Assembly: GCF_013761175.1 (NCBI RefSeq)
Contig: NZ_JACDUR010000007.1
Coordinates: forward strand, 1-64,000
Direction of reading: 5' to 3'
DNA from: Nonomuraea soli
GTDB lineage: Bacteria > Actinomycetota > Actinomycetes > Streptosporangiales > Streptosporangiaceae
DNA length: 64,000 nucleotides
Shown here: in pieces, positions 35,161 to 42,813 of the stretch
How the letters are laid out: every line of letters begins with the position of its first letter
Position numbering within the stretch: the first letter of the stretch is position 1
Made by a program: the position numbers and the translations under genes
The notes under the pieces: generated by a model
Databases searched by the model: none
What the model saw: only the letters and a program-made list of their open reading frames with translations
What the model was told of the DNA's origin: nothing

Positions 35161-37143
35161 CTATCCGGCGGCCAGCTGCTCCGGGAGCGGACGGTCGTGC
35201 AGGACCGTCAGCGAGGTGACCGCACGGGTGAGCACCACGTACAGCCGGGCCAGCCCGCGGGTCTCCGCGGCCACGATGTCGGCCGGCTCGACGACGATCA
35301 CGTGGTCGTACTCCAGACCCTTGACCAGCGAGGCCGGGACGACGAGGAGGCGGTGGTCCTCGGTCGAGTCGGGGCCGAGGACCGGCGCTCCGAGCTCCTG
35401 GGCGATCTCGTCGACCCGGGCGTCGGGCACGATGACGCCGATCGAGCCCTCCTTGTCGAGCGCCTGCGTCACGGCCTCGGTGAGCGAGCCGCCAGGACGC
35501 ACCGACAGGGAGCCGGCGCCGGGGCGCAGGGAGCGGGGCGCGGCGAGGTGGGGGGCGATGGAGGGCAGCAGCCGGGCGGCGTAGTCGAGGACCTCGCGCG
35601 GCACGCGGAAGCCCAGGGTGAGCTCGGTGACCTCGCCCGAGGCCTGGCCCAGGTGCTTCAGGACGGTCTCCCACGAGCTGACCGACCACGGCGTGGTGCC
35701 CTGGGCCAGATCGCCCAGGACGGTGGCCGAACCGGTGCGGCAGCGCCGGCCCAGGGCGCGCAGCTGCATCTCGGAAAGGTCCTGCGCCTCGTCGACGACC
35801 AGGTGGCCGAGCGACGGCGTGCGCTCCATGAGGTCGTTGAGCTCGTCGAGGAGCGCGGCGTCGGCGGCGGTCCACTTGGCGGACTTGGCGCCGCGGTACG
35901 GCTTGCGCCAGAGCAGGAGCTGCTGCTCCTCGGCGGTCAGGTCGGACCTGGCGGCCTTGGCGAGGAACTCCGGGTCGGAGAGCAGCTTGAACAGGACCTG
36001 CTGGGGAGTCAGCTTGGGCCAGACGGATTCGACGACCGCCTTGACCTCCTTGGAGCGGGCGACCTTGTCGTGCACGCGGTCGTCGGGCGACTCGCCGCGC
36101 TGCTCCATGCGGACCAGCACCAGGTGGGCGATGCGCTGGGTGAGCGCGTCGCGTCCGGGGTTGTAGCGGGTGGTGCCGCGCAGGGAGGCGACGATCTCGC
36201 GCACCTCGTGGTCGGCCACGCGGAAGCGGTAGACGCCCTGGGTGTAGACGACGCCCTCGGTGGGCTTGACGATGTGCGCCCACAACGCGCGTTCGAGGAC
36301 GTCGACCATGCGGGCCGAGCCCTTGAGCGCGGCGACCTCGGGCTCTTCCGTGGCGCCCGGGGTGCCGAGCATGTCGGCGACGGTGGTCTGGTCGACCTTG
36401 ACCTCGCCCAGCGCGGGCAGGACCGAGGAGATGTAGGAGAGGAACGCCTTGTTCGGCCCGACGATCATCACCCCGGCGCGGGCGAGCTTCTCGCGGTGGG
36501 TGAACAGCAGGTAGGCGGCTCGGTGCAGGCCGACGGCGGTCTTCCCGGTGCCGGGCGCCCCCTGCACGCACACGGTGGTGCCGAGGTCGCTGCGGACGAT
36601 CTCGTCCTGGTCGGGCTGGATGGTGGCGACGATGTCGCGCATGGGGCCCGTACGCGGGCGCTCGATCTCCTCGGTGAGGATCCTCGAGGGGCCGACGTCG
36701 GCGCCGGTGTCGAGGGGCTCGTCCTCGAAGGCGGTCAGTTTGCCGCCGTGGTAGCCGAAGCGCCTGCGCAGGTGCACGCCCATCGGGTCGCCGGGGCTGG
36801 CCTGGTAGAAGGCGCGCGAGACGGGGGCGCGCCAGTCGATGACGAGCGGCTTGCTGTGCCCGTCGTGCACGTGGCGGCGGCCGACGTAGATCGTGCGCGG
36901 CAGGTCGTCGTCGGCGTTGCGGTCGAGGCGGCCGAAGAACAGCGGGGTGTCCGGGTGGTCGGCCAGGGCGGCGACCCGCTGGTCGAGCAGCGATTGCAGG
37001 ATCTGCTGGGAGACCCAGTCGCCGGCGGCGTCGGACGACAGCGACTGCGCGTGCTCACGCATGGCCTGCAGCGCTTTGCGGGATTCGGCGAGATGGGCTT
37101 GTTCCGAGGCCAGTATGTCGGGAGCCAGCTGGTCTACGGGCAT
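35161..37143 (-). CDS. HelD-type superfamily 1 helicase-like ATPase
   Basis: About 660 residues. Walker A in VQGAPGTGKTAVGLHRAAYLL, Walker B/motif II in LVVDEAQDLS, motif III GDLAQGTT and motif VI near LYVVLTRAVTSL. An N-terminal helical region of about 190 residues precedes the first motor half. This is the HelD/HelR layout; such proteins bind RNA polymerase and release it from DNA, and some actinobacterial members protect it from rifamycins. The ATG at 37143 has a perfect AAGGAGGT 8 bases upstream, so the longer frame to 37197 is rejected. A UvrD-like repair role is the alternative. Confidence 0.85.
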   Translation of the reverse strand: MPVDQLAPDILASEQAHLAESRKALQAMREHAQSLSSDAAGDWVSQQILQSLLDQRVAALADHPDTPLFFGRLDRNADDDLPRTIYVGRRHVHDGHSKPLVIDWRAPVSRAFYQASPGDPMGVHLRRRFGYHGGKLTAFEDEPLDTGADVGPSRILTEEIERPRTGPMRDIVATIQPDQDEIVRSDLGTTVCVQGAPGTGKTAVGLHRAAYLLFTHREKLARAGVMIVGPNKAFLSYISSVLPALGEVKVDQTTVADMLGTPGATEEPEVAALKGSARMVDVLERALWAHIVKPTEGVVYTQGVYRFRVADHEVREIVASLRGTTRYNPGRDALTQRIAHLVLVRMEQRGESPDDRVHDKVARSKEVKAVVESVWPKLTPQQVLFKLLSDPEFLAKAARSDLTAEEQQLLLWRKPYRGAKSAKWTAADAALLDELNDLMERTPSLGHLVVDEAQDLSEMQLRALGRRCRTGSATVLGDLAQGTTPWSVSSWETVLKHLGQASGEVTELTLGFRVPREVLDYAARLLPSIAPHLAAPRSLRPGAGSLSVRPGGSLTEAVTQALDKEGSIGVIVPDARVDEIAQELGAPVLGPDSTEDHRLLVVPASLVKGLEYDHVIVVEPADIVAAETRGLARLYVVLTRAVTSLTVLHDRPLPEQLAAG

Positions 37144-37253
37144 GCGAAAAGACCTCCTTGGGAGGTGGTGGTAACGGTCCTGGTAGCGAACCGACAAGCT
37201 TAGTCGCCGGGCGCGGAGGCTTCCAAAGCATTTTCGGCGGGTAGGAGTGGGGC

Positions 37254-37571
37254 GTGCGCTTGGGCATATCCCCGGTCCTCCCGACGGTCGCCAGCTTCCT
37301 TCTCGCGGCGGTGTGGGCGCTGTCGGTGTTCGCGGGGTGGGGGCTGGAGGCTTTCTGTGCGGGCGACGGCCAGTGCGAGGCCCGGCTGGCGGGCGTCAAC
37401 CTGGTGTCGGGGCTGTTCGCCGCCGTGGCGGCCTGCTGTACGGCAGGCGCCTGGGTGCTCCCTGCGGCCCGGCACCACGAGAGGGTGTTCGCGCGCCTGA
37501 TGGGAGCGGGTGTGGTGGCCTGGATTGCAGCGGTGGGAGTGCTTTTTCTGGGTGGGCTGCTCGCGAGCTAG
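37254..37571 (+). CDS. Small membrane protein, unknown
   Basis: 105 residues with three predicted membrane helices (about 8-28, 48-68, 83-103) and a cysteine-containing outer loop (CAGDGQCEAR). GTG start. Divergent from the HelD gene with 110 bases between start codons. I do not recognise a family. Confidence 0.65.
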   Translation: MRLGISPVLPTVASFLLAAVWALSVFAGWGLEAFCAGDGQCEARLAGVNLVSGLFAAVAACCTAGAWVLPAARHHERVFARLMGAGVVAWIAAVGVLFLGGLLAS

Positions 37572-37730
37572 ACCAATACCGAAAAATCCGGGCATAGGGG
37601 GTGCATTGCGCGGATCATGGGGTATGTCGCGTTCAGGCGTGATACGCAAGAGTTAGCCTGACACCCGGGTGAGGGGGGTGTGTCTTGATGACCCGTGGAT
37701 GCTCCTGGACCTAAGTGGGGTATGGAACGG

Positions 37731-37757
37731 AAACGCCCGGCCGGTGGCCGGGCGTTT
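37731..37757. terminator. Terminator of the XPB helicase gene
   Basis: Perfect 12-bp stem AAACGCCCGGCC / GGCCGGGCGTTT with a 3-base loop. An A/T run on both sides suits either direction. It lies 3 bases beyond the stop of the leftward XPB gene. Confidence 0.9.
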
Positions 37758-37759
37758 TG

Positions 37760-39421
37760 TCATACCTCGTTCAGCAGGTCGTCGGCGTCGATGATCTGGT
37801 ACGCGTAGCCCTGCTCGGCCAGGAACCGCTGACGGTGCGCCGCGAACTCCTGGTCGACGGTGTCGCGGCTGACCACGGTGTAGAAGCGGGCCCCGCCCCC
37901 GTCGGACTTGGGCCGCAGCACCCTTCCGAGCCGCTGCGCCTCCTCCTGGCGCGAGCCGAAGGTCCCCGACACTTGGATCGCCACCGCCGCCTCCGGCAGG
38001 TCGATGGAGAAGTTGGCCACCTTGGAGACCACGAGCACCTGGATCTCCTTGTCGCGGAAGGCCTGGAACAGCTCCTCCCGCTCCTTGATGCGGGTCTCGC
38101 CCTTGATGACCGGCGCGTTGAGATGCTCGCCCAGCTCGTCGAGCTGGTCGATGTACTGCCCGATCACCAGGACCTGCTCGCCCAGGTGCTTCCTGACCAG
38201 CGCCTCGGTGACGCGCGTCTTGGCGGGCGTCGTCGCGGCGAAGCGGTAACGCTCGTCGGACTCGGCCATCGCGTAGACCAGCCGCTCGTCGTCGCGGAGC
38301 GTCACCCGCACCTCGACGCAGTCGGCGGGTGCGATCCAGCCCTGGTTCTCCATCTCCTTCCAGGGCGCGTCGTAGCGCTTGGGTCCGATCAGGGAGAACA
38401 CGTCGCCCTCGCGGCCGTCCTCGCGCACCAGGGTGGCGGTCAGGCCGATGCGCCGCCGCGCCTGGAGGTCGGCGGTCATGCGGAAGATCGGCGCGGGCAG
38501 CAGGTGCACCTCGTCGTAGACGATCAGGCCCCAGTCGCGCGCGTCGAACAGCTCCAGGTGGGCGTAGACGCCCTTCCGCTTGGCCGTCATGACCTGGTAG
38601 GTCGCGATGGTGACCGGGCGGATCTCCTTCTTGGAGCCGGAGTACTCGCCGATCTCGTTCTCGGTCAGCGAGGTGCGCTTGAGCAGCTCCTGCTTCCACT
38701 GGTGCACGCTGACCGTATTGGTGACCAGGATCAGCGTGGTCGCCTGGGCGTGCGCGAGAGCCGCCGCGCCGACGATGGTCTTGCCGGCGCCGCAGGGGAG
38801 CACGACCACGCCGGAGCCGCCGTGCCAGAACGCGTCCGCCGCGTCCTTCTGGTAGGGCCGCAGCGTCCAGCCGTCTTCCTTCAGGGCGATCGGGTGGGCC
38901 TCGCCGTCGACGTAACCGGCCAGGTCCTCCGCGGGCCAGCCCAGCTTGAGCAGCGCCTGCTTGATGTTGCCGCGCTCGCTCGGGTGGACGGCGACCGCGT
39001 CGGCGCCGATGCGGTCGCCCAGCATCGGCTGGATCTTCTTGGAGCGCAGGACCTCTTCCAGGACCGCGCGGTCGGTGCTCGACAGCATGAGGCCGTGCGC
39101 CGGGTTCTTCTCCAGGCGCAGCCTGCCGTACCTGGCCATGGTCTCGGCCACGTCGACGAGCAGCGCGTGGGGGACCGGGTAGCGGCTGTAGGAGATCAGC
39201 GCGTCGATGACCTGCTCGGCGTCGTGGCCCGCCGCGCGGGCGTTCCACAGGGCCAGAGGGGTGACGCGGTAGGTGTGCACGTGTTCGGGTGCGCGCTCGA
39301 GCTCGGCGAAGGGCGCGATGGCTCTGCGACACTCGTCGGCCTGATCATGGTCGACTTCGAGCAGCAGCGTCTTGTCGGACTGGACGATGAGCGGGCCGTT
39401 GTTCACATCGTTATCCAACAC
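37760..39421 (-). CDS. DNA repair helicase XPB (Rad25/ERCC3 type)
   Basis: 553 residues. N-terminal XPB domain, then SF2 motor: Walker A VVLPCGAGKTIVGAAAL, motif II DEVH (VYDEVHLLPAP), motif III LTATLVREDGREGD, thumb-like insertion, and motif VI QEEAQRLGRVLRPK. The bacterial XPB is a 3'-5' helicase common in actinobacteria. In mycobacteria it sits next to the gene for the helicase-associated protein found here at 44.3-46.5 kb; in this window the two are 4.8 kb apart. Confidence 0.95.
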   Translation of the reverse strand: MLDNDVNNGPLIVQSDKTLLLEVDHDQADECRRAIAPFAELERAPEHVHTYRVTPLALWNARAAGHDAEQVIDALISYSRYPVPHALLVDVAETMARYGRLRLEKNPAHGLMLSSTDRAVLEEVLRSKKIQPMLGDRIGADAVAVHPSERGNIKQALLKLGWPAEDLAGYVDGEAHPIALKEDGWTLRPYQKDAADAFWHGGSGVVVLPCGAGKTIVGAAALAHAQATTLILVTNTVSVHQWKQELLKRTSLTENEIGEYSGSKKEIRPVTIATYQVMTAKRKGVYAHLELFDARDWGLIVYDEVHLLPAPIFRMTADLQARRRIGLTATLVREDGREGDVFSLIGPKRYDAPWKEMENQGWIAPADCVEVRVTLRDDERLVYAMAESDERYRFAATTPAKTRVTEALVRKHLGEQVLVIGQYIDQLDELGEHLNAPVIKGETRIKEREELFQAFRDKEIQVLVVSKVANFSIDLPEAAVAIQVSGTFGSRQEEAQRLGRVLRPKSDGGGARFYTVVSRDTVDQEFAAHRQRFLAEQGYAYQIIDADDLLNEV

Positions 39422-39442
39422 GAGAGTGGCGCTGAACAGTCC

Positions 39443-39814
39443 CTAATCGCCGTTACGGGTGTCGACGGCGATCGCGATGCCCATCACGATCGCCATGATC
39501 GCGAATCCGGTGCCGAAGACGATCCAGCTCCACTTGGTCAGGCTCTTGGCGCCCGGCAGGTCGGTGGTGGCCTTGCTGAGGGCGCGCCAGGCCAGGATCC
39601 CGCCGACGAGGCCGAAGACGTTGCAGCACGAGGCCACCGAGATGAAGTTGACCGTCAGGGCGACGATCGCCTGCGTGCGGGTGTTCTCGACCGTCCGCTG
39701 CACCGCCGGCGGCAGGTGGCCGTGGCCTGAGGTGGGCGGCGGCTGCTGGCCATACGGCGCGCCGTAGGGCTGGTAGTCGCTGTAGCCCGGCTGCGGGTCG
39801 TGAGGGCTGGTCAC
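39443..39814 (-). CDS. Small DUF4190-like membrane protein
   Basis: 123 residues. A Tyr/Pro/Gly/Gln-rich cytoplasmic head (SDYQPYGAPYGQQPPP) followed by two membrane helices, one containing the VASCCNVFGLVGGILAW segment. The GTG start at 39814 overlaps the stop of the upstream sigma-factor fusion gene (GTGA), so the two are translationally coupled. Similar proteins are common in actinobacteria and have no assigned role. Confidence 0.8.
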   Translation of the reverse strand: MTSPHDPQPGYSDYQPYGAPYGQQPPPTSGHGHLPPAVQRTVENTRTQAIVALTVNFISVASCCNVFGLVGGILAWRALSKATTDLPGAKSLTKWSWIVFGTGFAIMAIVMGIAIAVDTRNGD

Positions 39815-41757
39815 CGTCCTACATTTATCACGATTCGCGAGTTCTGCCCGGCTCGTCGGCGAAGCCTGCTCAGCGTCAGGCCGCCGCTCGCCTGCTTGAA
39901 CAGGTACTCGGCGCGCTCGTAGGAGAGGCGCCTCCTGCCGGTATGCGGGCACACGTCGGTGGCGCCTGGCCCGGCTCTCCGGTCGGTGAGGAACAGCGGG
40001 CCCGAGGGACGGCCGGCGATCAGGGCGGGCAGGAGGCGGGCGGTGTGCTTGCGCCAGGAGACGCCGTTGCTCGCGGTGCGGTCGTCGAGGTCGAGATCCT
40101 CGACGTTCAGCGCCAGGACGGTGGTCACGGGGGCGCCCGATTCGCGCAGGAGATGCCAGAGCGTTCGTTCCCGCAGGGGCAGGTCGTGGAGCTCGTCGAG
40201 GATCGTGTTGTCGACGGGTGTGTGGGCGCGTGGCTCCTCGCGGCGCCGGGGGAGCAGGGCCGCCAGGTCCTCGCCGCCCAGCCAGGCCGAGAAGGAGCGC
40301 ACGGTGGCTCGGTGGCGGTTCCAGGTGCTGGGCGCCGCCTCCTGCCAGGTCGTGGTGAACACCCTGGACACGTGGGCGGGGGTGAGGCCGGTGAGCGGCA
40401 GGCGGTCTCCCAGGCTCCGGCGCAGGCGGGTGAGGGTCTGGGTGTAGGAGCGGACCGTGGCGGGGGTGAGGTCCTGGCTCGCGAGGAAACGCTGGGCGGC
40501 CTGGCCGAGAGTCCCGGGCTCCGGGCGAAGATGGCCGGCCGCCTGGCCGGAGCCGGTGGCGTCGGCTCGTCGCAGCAGGAAGTCCCGCTCCGCCGCATTG
40601 CGGGTGAGGGCGGCGGCCCGGGTGAACTCGACGCGGGCCTCCGCGTGGCGTCCGAGCCGTTCGAGGAGGTCGCCGCGGACGCTGGGCAGCAGGTGGTAGT
40701 CGCGCAGCGCGGGGTCGGACAGCAGCGGCTCGACGAGGTCGAGCCCGGCGGCGGGCCCGTGCGCCATGCCGACGGCCACGGCGCGGTTGAGGTGCACGAC
40801 GGGCGTGGGCAGGAGCCGGACGAGCAGGTCGTAGAGGGCGGCGATGCGCGCCCAGTCCGTCTCGGCGGCGCCGCGTGCCTGGGCGTGGGTGACGGCGATG
40901 GCCGCCTGCAGCATGTACGGCCCTGGCGTGCCGCCGGTGGCGCGGGCGCGGAGCATCGCCTGGAAGCCGCGCCTGATGAGCAGCTGGTCCCAGCGCCCCC
41001 GGTTCTGCTCGTGGAGCTGGACGGGCTCGCCCGACGGCCCGGTGCGGGCGGCCGAGCGTGAGGCCTGGATCTCCATCAGGGCGACGAGCCCGTGCACCTC
41101 GGCCTCGGAGGGGGCGAGCTCGGCGAGCAGGCGGCCCAGGCGCAGCGCCTCATGGACGAGCCCTGGACGCATGAGGTCGTCGCCCGAGGTGGCGGAGTAG
41201 CCCTCGTTGAAGATCAGGTAGACGACCCCGAGCACCGACGACAGCCGATCGGCCAGCTCGGGTCCCGCGGGCAGGTCGAAGGCGACCTGCTCGGCGGCGA
41301 GCAGCCGTTTGGCGTCGGCGATCCGCTGGGTCACGGTCTGCTCGGTGACGAGGAAGGCGCGGGCGATCTCGCCGGCGGTCAGGCCGCCGAGCAGGCGCAG
41401 GGTGAGCGCCACCCGGTGCGTGGTGGGCAGCACCGGGTGGCACGACAGGAACATCAGCCGCAGGACGTCGTCGGGGTCGGCATCGGGGTCACGTGATTCC
41501 CGCCTTTCCTCCTCCAGTGGCTGCAAGCGGCGGGTGCGCCGGAGGTGGTCGATGGCGCGGCGTTTGGCGATGGTCATGAGCCAGGCGCCCGGGTTGCCGG
41601 GCACGCCTGACTCCGGCCACTGCTCCAGCGCCGCCACGAGCGCGTCCTGGGCCAGTTCCTCGGCCAGGCCGACGTCGTGCACCAGCCTGGTCAGCCCAGC
41701 GATGATCTTCGCGGATTCGAACTTCCATACCGCGTCGACCGTGCGCGCCGCGTCCAC
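39811..41757 (-). CDS. ECF42 sigma factor fused to a degenerate tyrosine-recombinase-like domain
   Basis: 648 residues in one uninterrupted frame. Residues 1-155 are sigma regions 2 and 4 (SAKIIAGLTRLVHDVGLAEE, LTAGEIARAFLVTEQTVTQR). Residues 160-398 are the TPR-like extension of ECF42 (VVYLIFNEGYSAT, LNRAVAVGMAHGPAAGL); typical ECF42 proteins end about here. Residues 416-497 then look like a recombinase core-binding domain (LTPATVRSYTQTLTRLRRSLG), and 515-648 like its catalytic domain (LLRESGAPVTTVLALNVEDLDL, LSYERAEYLFKQASGG, LSRLRRRAG). The first catalytic Arg is replaced (GAP for GLR), the HxxR box is changed, and the protein stops before the Tyr, so recombination is very unlikely. GTG start directly after the YCII stop. 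Confidence 0.85.
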   Translation of the reverse strand: MDAARTVDAVWKFESAKIIAGLTRLVHDVGLAEELAQDALVAALEQWPESGVPGNPGAWLMTIAKRRAIDHLRRTRRLQPLEEERRESRDPDADPDDVLRLMFLSCHPVLPTTHRVALTLRLLGGLTAGEIARAFLVTEQTVTQRIADAKRLLAAEQVAFDLPAGPELADRLSSVLGVVYLIFNEGYSATSGDDLMRPGLVHEALRLGRLLAELAPSEAEVHGLVALMEIQASRSAARTGPSGEPVQLHEQNRGRWDQLLIRRGFQAMLRARATGGTPGPYMLQAAIAVTHAQARGAAETDWARIAALYDLLVRLLPTPVVHLNRAVAVGMAHGPAAGLDLVEPLLSDPALRDYHLLPSVRGDLLERLGRHAEARVEFTRAAALTRNAAERDFLLRRADATGSGQAAGHLRPEPGTLGQAAQRFLASQDLTPATVRSYTQTLTRLRRSLGDRLPLTGLTPAHVSRVFTTTWQEAAPSTWNRHRATVRSFSAWLGGEDLAALLPRRREEPRAHTPVDNTILDELHDLPLRERTLWHLLRESGAPVTTVLALNVEDLDLDDRTASNGVSWRKHTARLLPALIAGRPSGPLFLTDRRAGPGATDVCPHTGRRRLSYERAEYLFKQASGGLTLSRLRRRAGQNSRIVINVGR

Positions 41758-42075
41758 CTAGAACACCTGGTGGATGAAGCTCTCCCCGTCGCCGACGATC
41801 CTGCGGAAGCGGCGGGAGAGCTCCAGCAGCTCCTCCCGGGAGCGGACCTCGACGAGAGCGAAGCCGGCCACGGCCTCCTTCGCCTCGGTGAACGGGCCGT
41901 CGGTGATCGTGATCTCGTCGCCCTTGGAGGCGACGCGGATGCCCACCGGGTCGAGCCCGCCGGTGGCCAGCAGGATGCCGGCGGCCGACATCTCCTCGAT
42001 GAAGGCGGCCATCTCGGTGAAGAGCTTCTCGTCGGGCGGGGTGTCGGAACCCTTGGACATCATCAGGTAGCGCAT
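41758..42075 (-). CDS. YCII/DGPF-domain protein (ECF42 partner)
   Basis: 105 residues with the diagnostic DGPFTEAKE motif in a YCII-related fold (MRYLMMSKGSD, LATGGLDPVGIRV, FALVEVRSREELLELSRRF). DGPF proteins are the conserved genomic partners of ECF42 sigma factors. ATG with GAAAGGA upstream. The TAG stop is immediately followed by the GTG of the sigma gene. Biochemical role not established. Confidence 0.93.
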   Translation of the reverse strand: MRYLMMSKGSDTPPDEKLFTEMAAFIEEMSAAGILLATGGLDPVGIRVASKGDEITITDGPFTEAKEAVAGFALVEVRSREELLELSRRFRRIVGDGESFIHQVF

Positions 42076-42123
42076 CTCGCGGTCCTTTCGATCGGTGCCT
42101 GTACCCCCACGTCGCTCCAGCCT

Positions 42124-42158
42124 ATGTGACAGGGAACGCCAACCATTCCCTGTCACAT
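42124..42158. promoter_or_regulatory. 12-bp inverted repeat operator between YCII-ECF42 and DUF998
   Basis: Perfect arms ATGTGACAGGGA and TCCCTGTCACAT (42124-42135, 42147-42158) around an 11-base spacer, in the divergent promoter region. It lies 48 bases from the YCII start and 46 from the DUF998 start, so one regulator could control both sides. An ATCGATCGATCGAC run follows at 42157-42170. Confidence 0.75.
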
Positions 42159-42204
42159 CGATCGATCGACGTCTGGGCAGAGACCACCGAGAAAGGGACA
42201 CGAC

Positions 42205-42813
42205 ATGACCGCCATCGCCACCACCACCCGCGCCCTGCTCGTCGCCGGCACGCTCGCCGCCCCGCTCTGGGCCGCGCTCTCGCTGGCCCAGGCCGCCCTG
42301 CGCGAGCCGTTCGACCTGACCAGGCACCCGCTGAGCATGCTGGCGCTGGGAGACCTGGGCTGGCTGCAGATCGCCAACTTCGTCGTCGCCGGCGTGCTGT
42401 TCGTCGCCGGTTCGTACGGCCTGCGCCGCACGAGCGGCAGCGTGTGGCTGCCCAGGCTGACCGGGATCGTCGGCATCGGGATGATCGCCTCGGGCCTGCT
42501 GGTCATGGACCCGGGAGCGGGCTTCCCCGCCGGCTACGACGCGATCCCGACCACGATGAGCTGGCACTCGCTGGGCCACATGGCCGCGGGCTCGATCACC
42601 TTCCTGACGCTGAGTGCCGCCTGCTTCGTCCTGGCCCGCCACCAGGGGAGCACCGCGGGCAAGGTCGTCTCGCGGCTGGCCGGGGCCGGGGTGCTGGTCG
42701 CCAACGCCTACGCCATGAGCGGCGGGGCGGCCGGTTCGCTGGTGCTGGCGGCCGGGGTGATCCCCGCGATGCTCTGGCTGTCGGCCGCGCACCGCTCACA
42801 GCTGGGCGCGTAG
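42205..42813 (+). CDS. DUF998 membrane protein
   Basis: 202 residues with six predicted helices and the DUF998 features LTRHPLSMLALGDLGWLQIANF, LLVMDPGAGFPAG and HSLGHMAAGS. Members are integral membrane proteins without a defined role. ATG at 42205 with AGAAAGGGA upstream. Divergent from the ECF42 module across the inverted repeat; the last 18 bases overlap the 3' end of the acyl-CoA ligase gene. Confidence 0.9.
   Translation: MTAIATTTRALLVAGTLAAPLWAALSLAQAALREPFDLTRHPLSMLALGDLGWLQIANFVVAGVLFVAGSYGLRRTSGSVWLPRLTGIVGIGMIASGLLVMDPGAGFPAGYDAIPTTMSWHSLGHMAAGSITFLTLSAACFVLARHQGSTAGKVVSRLAGAGVLVANAYAMSGGAAGSLVLAAGVIPAMLWLSAAHRSQLGA

Noticed and set aside
37144..37253. Rifamycin-associated element upstream of the HelD-like gene
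   Set aside because: The bases between HelD and the divergent gene show no convincing inverted repeat of that kind.
39811..40530. Separate integrase gene downstream of the sigma factor
   Set aside because: No start codon with a ribosome binding site lies at the domain border and the frame is continuous with the sigma factor; the recombinase catalytic residues are also missing.
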